DNA of 64,000 nt from Streptomyces laurentii (GTDB taxonomy: Bacteria > Actinomycetota > Actinomycetes > Streptomycetales > Streptomycetaceae). Under the pieces are notes generated by a model. It was not told the DNA's origin and searched no databases. It was given only the letters and a program-made list of their open reading frames with translations. The stretch spans positions 4,901,501-4,965,500 of the forward strand of contig AP017424.1 in the NCBI GenBank assembly GCA_002355495.1, in the 5' to 3' direction. Made by a program: the position numbers and the translations under genes. This document shows positions 48,694 through 57,035 of the stretch, piece after piece (the first letter of the stretch is position 1; each line of letters begins with the position of its first letter).

Positions 48694-49386
48694 TCAGTGG
48701 CCCTTGGCGGAAGGCGTCGGGAGCGGGCTGATGCCGGGCTCGAAGTGGGTGCGGAGATAGATACGGGTGCGGTCAGGGGAGTACTCGTGCGCGTACAGGC
48801 GGGAACACTTCTCGTCCGAGGTGTCGTACGGGTTGGTGAGGTCCTTCGGGCCGCTGGGGCAGACGTAGCCGTATCGCACGCCGTCCGTGAGCGTCTCCGG
48901 CTCCGGCAGCCCGAGGGGCGTGAAGTCCTTCGACCGCGTGGTGGGCTGCGCGGTCGCCGTCGGCGTCAGCCACTTCCCGGACGACGGATGCTTCTTGAGG
49001 TAGGCGTCGGCCTCGGCCCGCGTCAGGGTGAAGGTGAGGATCCCGGTGTCGAACTGGGACGTGACCCGATAGGCGGCCTGCGCGTCCTGGGCCGTGGCCG
49101 GGACCTCGAAGCGCATGTGTTCGCTCATCCACGCGGGCGTGATGCCCTCGACCCAGCGTCCGTCCCTCACTCTGCCTGCCTCCTCGCTCGAATTGCCGCT
49201 GGTCGCCCGGTTGCCGTTGGTGCCGCCGCCGCTCCCGGGTGAACACGCGCTGATCGTGGCACCGGCCACGATCAGCGCGACAGCGGCCACACCTGCCGGG
49301 AGCCATCCCCGCCGGCGGCCGCGGCCGTGGGTGCCGTGGTCGCCGGCCGGACTCTCGGGCGCCCCGTAGGGGGAGAAATCATTCAT
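48694..49386 (-). CDS. Putative lipoprotein, third gene of the WXG100-like cassette
   Basis: A 230-residue protein with a long, hydrophilic, Arg-rich N-terminus, a hydrophobic segment (LPAGVAAVALIVAGATISAC) ending in a lipobox-like I-S-A-C, a Gly/Ser/Asn-rich linker and a soluble domain with two further Cys (YVCPSGP, EKCSRLYAHEY). Its start overlaps the end of the 504-residue gene by 8 nt, so it is coupled to it. It could anchor or neutralise the partner outside the membrane (inference). Confidence 0.75.
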   Translation of the reverse strand: MNDFSPYGAPESPAGDHGTHGRGRRRGWLPAGVAAVALIVAGATISACSPGSGGGTNGNRATSGNSSEEAGRVRDGRWVEGITPAWMSEHMRFEVPATAQDAQAAYRVTSQFDTGILTFTLTRAEADAYLKKHPSSGKWLTPTATAQPTTRSKDFTPLGLPEPETLTDGVRYGYVCPSGPKDLTNPYDTSDEKCSRLYAHEYSPDRTRIYLRTHFEPGISPLPTPSAKGH

Positions 49387-50893
49387 CTGGCATCCTGCTC
49401 GGTTCCGTGCCGTCCGTGCGGCCCTGTCGCTGCTCGCGGCCCGGGTCGAGGCGGCCGTCCCTGCTGTCGTCGGGGTTCGGCAGCGGATCGCCGTTGGGCT
49501 GTGCGGAGCCGAGATCGTAGTGCTTGACGCTGCTGCTGCCCGACATGTCGAACTCCTGGGCGTTTCCGGTCCGGTGCAGCTTGGCCATCTCTCCGTCCGG
49601 GACGTTCAGCGGACCGATGTCGACTCCCTTGCCCTCGTCCCAGTTGTAGCGGTCCCAGACGTTCGCCTGGTAGTCGATGCCGATCTTCGGCTTGCCGTCG
49701 GCGTCGGGAACGGCCGTGACCACGCCCGTCACATTGCTGTTGGTGCCACCCACCGCGTAGAACCAGTTCGAGTCGACGTCCGGGCCGAAGTAGAAGCCCT
49801 CGTCCTGCCGTGCTTGCACAGGGATGGCGACCGGCTTTCCGCCGTTCTTCTGGAACTCGTCCAGGGCCTGCTGGCGCCAGGCGTCCTGGTTGAGCCGCAC
49901 CGTCTCGTCGACGTACTGCTTGAACTCGGGGACATCCCCCATCATCTTGTCGACGGGCAGGTCCATCGGCTTGCCGCTGTTGCCGAGGTAGTGCGACATG
50001 TGGCGGGACGCGTCCGTCATGCCCTTCCAGTCGGCGCCTTCCGCGATCAGTTCCATCTTGCGCTTGGTGAGCCACTCGTCGAAGCCGCCCGACTCCGAGC
50101 CGTGCCGCCCCGCCCCGGCGTCGGCCGCGACCTGCGGCGCGGTCGGGCTCAGCACGCCGGCCGCCAGCAGGTCGTCCTTCTTCTCCAGCCAGAGCGTGGC
50201 CCGCGCCTCGGGGCTCAGCGATTCCCACAAGCGTTGCAGCTCGGCCCGCTCGGCGGCGTTGGCCTTGCCGCCCTTCGACGCCAACTCCTTCGCGCGGGGC
50301 AGCTGTTCCCCGTCGAGGGAGGTGTACGTGGCGTGCCCGGCGTTGTTCGGATCGTTGCCGTGGCTCTTGCGCAGCGCGCTGACCGCGGCGGCGTCGACCT
50401 CGGCCGCGTGCTGGACGAGACCGGTGAGCGTGTCGGCGTAGTACTGCATGAAGTCTTTGGTGCGCTGATTCGGGCCTTCCGGCGTGCACAGCATCTCCAT
50501 CACCTTGACGGTGCCGTTCGGCCCGTCCGTGACGAAGAAGCCGGGGTCCGGCGGGTCGTGGGAGGGATTGCCCTTGTTCGCGTCGTCGGTGAGGCTCTTC
50601 GCCTGTTTCTGGTAGGCCGTCAATTCTGCGTGCGCATCGGAGAGTACGGCGGCGATGCTCTCCGCCTCCGACTGGAGGTCGCCGAACTCCTTGGCCGTCT
50701 TGCGCACGAATTCACGGGTGACGTCCGCGTTGACGCCGGTCCACTGGGCGCCCTCGGACTTCGCGGTCAGACCGTCCCGCGCGCTGGTGGCCAGCTTGGA
50801 CAGCTCCCCGGCCATCGTCTTCCAGTCGGCCGCCGCCGTGCCGAGCTTGCCGAGGTCCAAGGCGATGAGATCGGAGTAGGTGAAGTTCCCCAT
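49379..50893 (-). CDS. Large WXG100-like (type VII substrate-like) protein
   Basis: A 504-residue protein. Residues 1-105 form a WXG100/LXG-like helical hairpin (LGKLGTAAADWKTMAGELSKLA, W-T-G turn in GAQWTGVNADVTREFVRKTAKEFGDLQ). The middle is helical (LPRAKELASKGGKANAAERAELQRLWESLSPEARATLWLEKK), and the C-terminal third contains a soluble domain (FYFGPDVDSNWFYAVGGTNSNV, IGIDYQANVWDRYNWDEGKGVDIG) followed by an acidic/polar tail. It is 8 nt downstream of the small WXG-like gene. Export by ESX/type VII secretion is inferred; the C-terminal domain was not recognised. Confidence 0.8.
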   Translation of the reverse strand: MGNFTYSDLIALDLGKLGTAAADWKTMAGELSKLATSARDGLTAKSEGAQWTGVNADVTREFVRKTAKEFGDLQSEAESIAAVLSDAHAELTAYQKQAKSLTDDANKGNPSHDPPDPGFFVTDGPNGTVKVMEMLCTPEGPNQRTKDFMQYYADTLTGLVQHAAEVDAAAVSALRKSHGNDPNNAGHATYTSLDGEQLPRAKELASKGGKANAAERAELQRLWESLSPEARATLWLEKKDDLLAAGVLSPTAPQVAADAGAGRHGSESGGFDEWLTKRKMELIAEGADWKGMTDASRHMSHYLGNSGKPMDLPVDKMMGDVPEFKQYVDETVRLNQDAWRQQALDEFQKNGGKPVAIPVQARQDEGFYFGPDVDSNWFYAVGGTNSNVTGVVTAVPDADGKPKIGIDYQANVWDRYNWDEGKGVDIGPLNVPDGEMAKLHRTGNAQEFDMSGSSSVKHYDLGSAQPNGDPLPNPDDSRDGRLDPGREQRQGRTDGTEPSRMPDE

Positions 50894-50901
50894 GGCTGCC
50901 C

Positions 50902-51372
50902 CTACTTGAAGTAATCGTTCAGCGCGGAAACGGGCACCGGCCCGCTGTGACCACTGACGCTGGCGGCGATGGCTTCGTCGTCGTTCTGGCTCATCTTCTT
51001 ACTGAAATCAAGGTGGTTGGAGATATGCGCGCATGCCTGGAGGACGTGCTTGACCTGCGAGGTCCACATCTCGACGGTCGTCTCCAGCTCCGAACCGAGC
51101 CCGAGATGATGGCTCTTGAGCGCGGCCGCCGCCTGCATGGTGGACCCCGAGGAGCCGTTCCCGGAACCTGCCGCCGCGATGTCACCCTTCTTGTTCAGCT
51201 CGCCATGGAGGATGAACGCCTCATGGCCGACAGCGCCCAGATCGTCCTGGCGTACGACGAGATCCGCGCCGCCGCTCTCGCCGGGGCCGACCGAGTTCAG
51301 CCGCATCCCGGTATCGCCCCCGCCTGAGGCCGCCACCGCCGCCTTGGCCTGTTCCCACTCTTCCCATGCCAT
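50902..51372 (-). CDS. Small WXG100-like partner protein
   Basis: A 156-residue protein, first gene of the cassette. After a polar N-terminal part it has helices GHEAFILHGELNKKGDIAAAGS and MQAAAALKSHHLGLGSELETTVEMWTSQVKHVLQACAHISNHLDF, with the Trp-Thr-Ser turn resembling W-x-G partners of type VII secretion. The C-terminus is KMSQNDDEAIAASVSGHSGP. It is likely a chaperone or co-secreted partner of the following 504-residue protein; the family assignment is tentative. Confidence 0.7.
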   Translation of the reverse strand: MAWEEWEQAKAAVAASGGGDTGMRLNSVGPGESGGADLVVRQDDLGAVGHEAFILHGELNKKGDIAAAGSGNGSSGSTMQAAAALKSHHLGLGSELETTVEMWTSQVKHVLQACAHISNHLDFSKKMSQNDDEAIAASVSGHSGPVPVSALNDYFK

Positions 51373-51566
51373 GAGACCCCCGTCTCTCCGGTCGGCCGGA
51401 CACCGACTCCCGGCCACCCTGCCATGCAACGCACAAGAAGAGTCGCTGATTTCGGCGGCGCGGTTGCACGGGCCGGGGGTGCGACACGACTCTCCACCAG
51501 CCCCACACACCTCAGCACACACCTCAGCCGGGCCGCCCGCGACCTCTCGACCGGTCCGGGGGTCGA

Positions 51567-51929
51567 TCAGAGGTGGCTCAGCACGTTGACCACCCGCCCG
51601 CTGGGGTCCCGGACGAAGAACCGCCGTACGCCCCACTCCTCGTCCCGCAGCGGATGGACGATCTCCGCACCGTTCGCCCGCACGGCCGCGTACGCCGCGT
51701 CCACGTCGTCCACCTCGACGCTGATGTCGGGCGTGACCGGCGCGGTCGCGTCCTCGGTCATGACGCTGATCTGCGCGGCGGGGGCGGCCGGGGAGCCGAG
51801 CGTCATGATCCAGCCGTGGTTCATGACCTCCTCGAAGCCCAGCAGCCCGTAGAACTCCCGGCTCTCCTGCGCGGCTTCCGACCGGATGATCGGCACGACA
51901 CGGCGAGCGGACAGCGTGCCTCGAAGCAC
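51567..51929 (-). CDS. VOC-family (glyoxalase/bleomycin-resistance-like) protein
   Basis: A 120-residue VOC protein with the usual two-module pattern: RVVPIIRSEAAQESREFYGLLGFEEV, then VSVEVDDVDAAYAAVRANGAEIVHPLRDEEWGVRRFFVRDPSGRVVNVLSHL. Metal-ligand-like Glu near the C-terminus (the usual E is Asn in VVNVL) is missing, so catalysis is uncertain. The start is uncertain: ATG 51929 fuses six extra residues, while GTG 51896 matches family starts. A broken gene begins just beyond on the other strand. Confidence 0.75.
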   Translation of the reverse strand: MLRGTLSARRVVPIIRSEAAQESREFYGLLGFEEVMNHGWIMTLGSPAAPAAQISVMTEDATAPVTPDISVEVDDVDAAYAAVRANGAEIVHPLRDEEWGVRRFFVRDPSGRVVNVLSHL

Positions 51930-52146
51930 TGATCGCCATCGATCGCAGCGGCCTGGACTTCGTCCTCACCGAGTCCCTCTGGGACCGCGAGGAGACGGCA
52001 CGGCTGTCGGCCATCACCTCGGCACCCGTGAGCCCAGAGGTTCTGAGGCGGATCGCCGTGTTGAGCGGTGATCCGATGGAGACGCCCGAGGTGCGCGCCG
52101 CGGCCCGAGCACGGGTGTCGGCTCCTTCCGGCCCGCCTCCGTCCTG
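51890..52146 (+). pseudogene. 3' fragment of an unidentified gene
   Basis: The plus-strand frame from about 51923 reads EALIAIDRSGLDFVLTESLW then DREETARLSAITSAPVSPEV then LRRIAVLSGDPMETPEVRAA and stops at 52146. It has protein-like composition but no start codon, and its open frame begins at a stop at 51887 inside the 5' end of the opposite-strand VOC gene. This looks like the C-terminal remains of a gene truncated by a rearrangement. The family is not recognised. Confidence 0.4.
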
Positions 52147-52287
52147 ACACCGCGCGGCGATGGCGACAGCGGTGGCGATGGCGGTCCAGCCGGAGCGGGG
52201 GACCGGTGAACGGCGTGTCCCGGGACCCCGACCTGTGCCGTTCCGGAGGGGTGGGGAGCGGACCCGACAGACTGAGCAAGTCGACTA

Positions 52288-52316
52288 GTGACATGGCGCT
52301 CTTCAGTCCGTAGGGT
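52288..52316 (+). promoter_or_regulatory. Predicted hutH promoter
   Basis: GTGACA (52288-52293) and TAGGGT (52311-52316) are spaced by 17 nt, a close match to a vegetative promoter. The predicted start point is at the hutH ATG (52324), suggesting a leaderless or nearly leaderless transcript. Confidence 0.5.
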
Positions 52317-52323
52317 GCTGAAT

Positions 52324-53871
52324 ATGGATATGCAGACTGTCGTCCTTGGGACGTCCGGCACCACCCCGCAGGACGTCGTCGACGTCGCCCGCCACGGCGC
52401 GCGCGTCGAGCTGTCATCCGACGCCGTCGAGGCGCTCGCCGCCGCCCGGGCCACCGTGGACGCGCTCGCCGCCAAGCCCGAACCGGTCTACGGCGTCTCC
52501 ACCGGGTTCGGCGCCCTCGCCACCCGCCACATCGGCCACGACCTGCGCGCCCAGCTCCAGCGCAACATCGTCCGCTCGCACGCCGCCGGCATGGGCCCGC
52601 GCGTCGAGCGCGAGGTCGTCCGCGCGCTGATGTTCCTGCGGCTGAAGACCGTCGCCTCGGGCCACACCGGCGTACGCCCCGAGGTCGCGCAGACCATGGC
52701 CGACGTCCTCAACGCCGGGATCACCCCGGTCGTCCACGAGTACGGCTCCCTCGGCTGCTCCGGCGACCTCGCCCCGCTCTCCCACTGCGCGCTCGCGCTC
52801 ATGGGCGAGGGCGACGCCGAGGGCCCCGACGGCGTGGTCAAGCCCGCCGGCGACCTGCTCGCCGCGGCCGGCATCGCGCCCGTCGCGCTCAAGGAGAAGG
52901 AGGGCCTCGCCCTCCTCAACGGCACCGACGGCATGCTCGGCATGCTGATCATGGCCCTCGCCGACCTCGACACCCTCTACAAGTCGGCCGACGTCACCGC
53001 CGCCCTCTCCCTCGAAGCCCTCCTCGGCACCGAGAAGGTCCTCGAACCCGAGCTGCACGCCATCCGCCCGCACCCCGGCCAGGCCGACTCCGCCGCCAAC
53101 ATGCTCGCCGTGCTCAAGGGTTCCGAGCTCACCGGCCACTACCAGAGCGGCGAGGCCCCGCGCGTCCAGGACGCTTACTCGGTGCGCTGCGCCCCGCAGG
53201 TCGCCGGTGCCGGCCGTGACACCATGGCGCACGCCCGGCTGGTCGCCGAGCGCGAGCTGGCCGCCGCCGTCGACAACCCGGTGGTGCTCGCCAACGGCGA
53301 GGTCCGCTCCAACGGCAACTTCCACGGCGCCCCCGTCGCGTACGTCCTCGACTTCCTCGCGATCGCCGCCGCCGACCTCGCCTCCATCGCCGAGCGCCGC
53401 ACCGACCGGCTGCTCGACAAGAACCGCTCGCACGGCCTGCCGCCGTTCCTCGCGGACGACGCCGGCGTCGACTCCGGCCTGATGATCGCCCAGTACACGC
53501 AGGCCGCCCTGGTCAGCGAGATGAAGCGGCTCGCCGTCCCGGCCTCCGCCGACTCCATCCCGTCCTCCGCGATGCAGGAGGACCACGTCTCCATGGGCTG
53601 GTCCGCCGCCCGCAAGCTGCGCACCGCGATCGACAACCTCACCCGGGTCATCGCCGTCGAGCTGTACGCCGCCACGCGCGGCATCGAGCTCCGCCACGGC
53701 CTGAGCCCGGCGCCCGCCTCCGCCGCCGCCATCGCCGCCCTGCGCGCGGCCGGCGTCGCGGGCCCCGGCCCGGACCGCTTCCTCGCGCCCGACCTGGCCG
53801 CCTCGGACGCGTTCGTCCGCGCGGGCCGGCTGGTCGCGGCCGTCGAGCCGGTGACGGGGCCGCTGGCGTGA
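52324..53871 (+). CDS. hutH: Histidine ammonia-lyase
   Basis: A 515-residue lyase converting L-histidine to urocanate and ammonia, first step of histidine use. The electrophilic MIO cofactor forms from Cys145-Ser146-Gly147 in GSLGCSGDLAPLSH; the Cys variant is the Streptomyces form. Other signposts are VYGVSTGFGALA, RNIVRSHAAGMG, RPHPGQ, QDAYSVRCAPQ and NPSG-type VDNPVVL, and SSAMQEDHVSMG. ATG 52324 (MDMQTVV) matches the known S. griseus start. It stands alone, ending before a hairpin. Confidence 0.96.
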   Translation: MDMQTVVLGTSGTTPQDVVDVARHGARVELSSDAVEALAAARATVDALAAKPEPVYGVSTGFGALATRHIGHDLRAQLQRNIVRSHAAGMGPRVEREVVRALMFLRLKTVASGHTGVRPEVAQTMADVLNAGITPVVHEYGSLGCSGDLAPLSHCALALMGEGDAEGPDGVVKPAGDLLAAAGIAPVALKEKEGLALLNGTDGMLGMLIMALADLDTLYKSADVTAALSLEALLGTEKVLEPELHAIRPHPGQADSAANMLAVLKGSELTGHYQSGEAPRVQDAYSVRCAPQVAGAGRDTMAHARLVAERELAAAVDNPVVLANGEVRSNGNFHGAPVAYVLDFLAIAAADLASIAERRTDRLLDKNRSHGLPPFLADDAGVDSGLMIAQYTQAALVSEMKRLAVPASADSIPSSAMQEDHVSMGWSAARKLRTAIDNLTRVIAVELYAATRGIELRHGLSPAPASAAAIAALRAAGVAGPGPDRFLAPDLAASDAFVRAGRLVAAVEPVTGPLA

Positions 53872-54179
53872 CCTCGTCACCCGTCACCCCCCTCTCGTAC
53901 CCGTAAGGCTTCGCATCCCTTCCTGTCGAAGCCTTGTCCGCGAGGATCATCTGCTTGGCGCGGACGAGGTGATGGTCGCGTTCGAGTGGCGCGGCCATCA
54001 CCTCGCGCTCTCCGGGCGCGTGGACGCACACGGGAGCCGGGCGACAAGGCGCCGGTGAGCGTCGAAGTGCCGCGCCACGCCCGAGACCGCCTGAACGCCG
54101 GGGACCGACGGTGGGTGTCCGATGGACGAACCGCCGGGCCGTGCCCTTCGCCGCGCCTTTCGCCGTGCTCGCGGCGGGA
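53872..54179. other. Intergenic region after hutH
   Basis: Contains the hutH hairpin. A short plus-strand frame near 53985-54053 reads MVAFEWRGHHLALSGRVDAH then GSRATRRR and stops; it may be the tail of a lost gene, but nothing complete is seen. Confidence 0.4.
53905..53935 (+). terminator. Hairpin terminator after hutH
   Basis: AAGGCTTCG and CGAAGCCTT form a 9-bp stem with a 13-nt loop, 33 nt after the hutH stop. Confidence 0.6.
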
Positions 54180-54497
54180 TCAGGTACGGGTGCCGCCGAC
54201 GCGGCGGGTCGCCAGTGTCACGGAACCGGCGCCGAGGCCCAGCAGAATCGTTCCGCCGAGGACGTACGGAGTGATGCCGGCGGTACTGGCCGGGGTGGGC
54301 GGCGCGGAGTCCCCGTCGTCCGCCAAGTCCGTGGCCCCCAGGCTCGTCACGTCGGCCATGTCCGTCGTCGTGGCCGACTCGGTGCCGTCCGTTCTGCCCT
54401 CGCCCCCGGCGGTCTTCGCGGACGGCACGAACCACAGCGCGCAGAGCAGTATCCCCGCGGCGATGGCGGTGAGCAGCGGGCGTCGGGCGATGGACAC
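54180..54497 (-). CDS. Hypothetical membrane protein with N- and C-terminal helices
   Basis: A 105-residue protein: a signal-like N-terminal helix (PLLTAIAAGILLCALWFVP), a polar Asp/Thr/Ser-rich middle, and a C-terminal helix followed by basic residues (VLGGTILLGLGAGSVTLATRRVGG). It has the general shape of a small surface protein with a C-terminal anchor but no LPxTG-type motif before the helix. Function unknown. Confidence 0.6.
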   Translation of the reverse strand: MSIARRPLLTAIAAGILLCALWFVPSAKTAGGEGRTDGTESATTTDMADVTSLGATDLADDGDSAPPTPASTAGITPYVLGGTILLGLGAGSVTLATRRVGGTRT

Positions 54498-54606
54498 GAT
54501 GTTGCGATCCCCCTTGCGGAAACCCGGAATTGACGGGTACTTCGATGCTAATGAACGCAGCGGGTCGCGCGAAATCGGAGGCCCCTCGGCGCTCTACGCT
54601 CCGGCT

Positions 54607-55017
54607 ATGAGTACTCCCGAGACATCACGCTATGTACGGCTTCGCGTCGACCTCGTGCTGGAGATCGACGGTCCGGAAGCCCTGTCCGAGGCCGCCGTCG
54701 GCCGGATCGACGCCGACCCGTCGCTGCCGGCGGAGGACCGCACGCAGACCCGGGCCGCCGTCGACGAGGACGCCGCCGAGGCGCTCGCGTACCTCGTGGA
54801 CCCCTTCGACCTGGTCGCGACGGTGCCCGGGGTGGAACTCGTCCAGGCGTCCTGGAGCAGCGAGGACGTCGAGTACGACCCCGACGCGGGGATGTGGGAC
54901 CTCGACGAGGGCCTCGACGAGGACGACGACACCGCGGACGACAGCGACGACGAAGAGGAAGACGAAGAGGAGGAGGGCGAGTACGAGGAGGAGGGGCGTA
55001 CGGAGCGGCGCGCCTGA
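54607..55017 (+). CDS. Hypothetical acidic-tailed protein
   Basis: A 136-residue protein. The first 95 residues are well structured (YVRLRVDLVLEIDGPEALSEAAVGRI, AAEALAYLVDPFDLVATVPGVELVQASWSSEDVEYD), and the last 35 are almost entirely Asp/Glu. No family was recognised. A function in protein or cation binding is only a guess. It precedes a 308-nt spacer and the L,D-transpeptidase gene. Confidence 0.75.
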   Translation: MSTPETSRYVRLRVDLVLEIDGPEALSEAAVGRIDADPSLPAEDRTQTRAAVDEDAAEALAYLVDPFDLVATVPGVELVQASWSSEDVEYDPDAGMWDLDEGLDEDDDTADDSDDEEEDEEEEGEYEEEGRTERRA

Positions 55018-55325
55018 CCCGCTTCCCCTACGGGTCCTCTGGGGCGGCGGCACCCCCGGGGGGCCCGTACGGGAGCCCGTACCGGAACCCATTGCGGATC
55101 CGTATCGGCCAGGTGACGGCCACGGACCGGCCACGGATCGGCCACGGACCAGCCACAGACCGGCCACACCGGTGTCAGAGCGGCCATGAGGGGAACCGAA
55201 GGCTCCTGAAGTACGTGATGATCAGTGGTGTTCCCCACAAACCCCCCGCTTATGGAACCGGGTGGGCTCGCAGGGGTGTTTCAGTGGTTAGTGGCAGGTT
55301 TTCGGCGACGATGGAGAAGCGTGTG
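55018..55325. repeat. Intergenic region with 11-12 bp tandem repeats
   Basis: Between about 55118 and 55170 the unit GGCCACGGACC recurs about five times with small changes. The remaining part up to 55325 should contain the promoter of the lipoprotein L,D-transpeptidase. No gene is supported. Confidence 0.5.
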
Positions 55326-56576
55326 ATGACGGACGGCAAGCGTCGCAAGGGCCTGGCGGCGGCGGCCGCGGTCCTCGGCGGCGTTCTGGTGCTCACGGCG
55401 TGCAACGACGGCGACACGGGTGGCACCGGCGCCTCGCAGAGCGGCCAGTCGCAGGCGCAGGTCGACGAGGCCGCCGCGCAGAAGACGTCCAAGGCGCAGA
55501 TCACCATCGCGCCGAAGAACGGTGCCCAGAACGCTTCGATCAACAACGACGCCAAGGTCACCGTCAGCAGCGGCAAGCTCACCGAGGTCACCATGACCTC
55601 CGGGGAGGGCAAGGCCGTGCAGGGCGAGATATCCGCCGACGGTCTGAGCTGGAAGCCGAGCACCGCCCTCCAGCGCGCCACCGTCTACAAGATCGCCGCG
55701 ACCGCGAAGGACGCCGCCGGCCTGGAGGCGCACGAGAACTCCTCGTTCACGACCGTCTCGGCCGCCAACAGCTTCATCGGCAACTTCACGCCGGAGGACG
55801 GCTCGACCGTCGGCGTCGGCATGCCCGTCTCGATCAACTTCAACAAGTCGATCAGCGACAAGAAGGCCGTCCAGGGCGGCATCAGCGTCAGCTCCAGCTC
55901 CGGCCAGGAGGTCGTCGGGCACTGGTTCAACCAGACCCGCCTCGACTTCCGCCCGGAGAACTACTGGGCCGAGGGCTCGACCGTCACCCTCAAGCTGGAC
56001 CTCGACGGCGTCGAGGGTGCCCCGGGCGTCTTCGGCGTCCAGCAGAAGACCGTCACCTTCAAGATCGGCCGTAACCAGGTCTCCACGGTCGACGTCGCCA
56101 CGAAGATGATGACCGTCACCCAGGACGGCAAGACGGTCAAGAGCATCCCGATCTCCGCCGGCTCCCCGGAGAACACCACCTACAACGGTCAGATGGTGAT
56201 CTCCGAGAAGTTCAAGGAGACCCGGATGAACGGCGCCACCGTCGGCTTCACCGACTCCGACGGCAAGGGCGAGTACGACATCAAGGACGTGCCGCACGCG
56301 ATGCGCCTGTCCACCTCCGGCACCTTCATCCACGGCAACTACTGGGGTTCCCGCTCCATCTTCGGCAGCGTGAACACCAGCCACGGCTGCGTGGGCCTCG
56401 CCGACGCCAAGGGCGCGGGCGACCCGAACCAGCAGGGTGCCTGGTTCTTCGACAACTCGATCGTCGGCGACGTCGTCATCGTGAAGAACTCCAAGGACAA
56501 GACGATCGCCCCCGACAACGGCCTCAACGGCTGGAACATGGACTGGGCGACCTGGAAGGCCGGCTCGGTCGCCTGA
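55326..56576 (+). CDS. Lipoprotein L,D-transpeptidase with Ig-like domains
   Basis: A 416-residue exported enzyme that makes 3-3 cross-links in peptidoglycan. The signal helix ends in the lipobox LTAC. Two beta-rich BIg-type domains follow (residues about 50-260). The YkuD catalytic domain holds the HGNYWGSRSIFGS stretch and the catalytic S-H-G-C in NTSHGCVGL. ATG 55326 is chosen for GGAGAAG at 6-nt spacing; ATG 55311 would extend it by five residues. It is the M. tuberculosis LdtMt2-like architecture. Confidence 0.92.
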   Translation: MTDGKRRKGLAAAAAVLGGVLVLTACNDGDTGGTGASQSGQSQAQVDEAAAQKTSKAQITIAPKNGAQNASINNDAKVTVSSGKLTEVTMTSGEGKAVQGEISADGLSWKPSTALQRATVYKIAATAKDAAGLEAHENSSFTTVSAANSFIGNFTPEDGSTVGVGMPVSINFNKSISDKKAVQGGISVSSSSGQEVVGHWFNQTRLDFRPENYWAEGSTVTLKLDLDGVEGAPGVFGVQQKTVTFKIGRNQVSTVDVATKMMTVTQDGKTVKSIPISAGSPENTTYNGQMVISEKFKETRMNGATVGFTDSDGKGEYDIKDVPHAMRLSTSGTFIHGNYWGSRSIFGSVNTSHGCVGLADAKGAGDPNQQGAWFFDNSIVGDVVIVKNSKDKTIAPDNGLNGWNMDWATWKAGSVA

Positions 56577-56617
56577 CCCGACGCCGGGGCTTCGCCAGCG
56601 GAGCTTCTCCCTTACGC

Positions 56618-56679
56618 ACATGCCGGGGCATGACCACCGGGGCAACCGCCCCCGGGGGACATGCCCCGGCATGTTTTTT
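56618..56679 (+). terminator. Rho-independent terminator after the L,D-transpeptidase
   Basis: A 15-bp stem (ACATGCCGGGGCATG and complement) with an inner GC hairpin, followed by six T residues at 56674-56679. One of the few canonical T-run terminators in the window. Confidence 0.9.
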
Positions 56680-57035
56680 GCGTGACCACGTACGGCGGCG
56701 CGCACGCGCACCGGCACCAGCACCGGCACCCGCGCTTGAATCCGGTCCGCCGGGAGGGCGTCCGGTCCGGCGTCCCGTCGGGCCGTGTTCCCGTCAGGCC
56801 TCGGCCGGGGTCCGGGCGGCCACCAGGGCGAGCAGGCCGGGGAACAGGGCGTCGAGGCCGGCGACGCGGACGCGACGCGGTGGGCCTGGCCGGCGGGGCC
56901 ACGGTCTTCGGTGCCGTCCTCCTGGCCTTCGCCGTTCTCGGCGGCCTGCTGGTCCTCACCGGCCGCCGCCGGACGACGTCCTGATCGGGACCCGCGGACG
57001 ACGCCCTGATCAGGGACCGGGAAGGGGCGCTTCGC
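56680..57035. other. Intergenic region before msrA
   Basis: About 350 nt. A plus-strand frame ending at 56984 closes with AVGLAGGATVFGAVLLAFAV then LGGLLVLTGRRRTTS, a membrane-helix tail like that of small surface proteins, but the part upstream is Arg/His-rich and non-protein-like. It may be the remains of a small membrane gene. Confidence 0.4.

Noticed and set aside
53985..54053. Short frame MVAFEWRGHHLALSGRVDAH and continuation
   Set aside because: Only 28 residues, no ribosome-binding site and no partner; could be a gene tail but not supportable as a gene.
55118..55170. Tandem repeats considered as a CRISPR array
   Set aside because: Units are 11-12 nt, adjacent, with no spacers; it is a short tandem repeat.
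56661..56984. Possible 107-residue gene after the T-run terminator
   Set aside because: The start lies inside the terminator arm and the N-terminal half is Arg/His-rich; only the last 35 residues look like a membrane helix, so I list the region as intergenic with a possible remnant.
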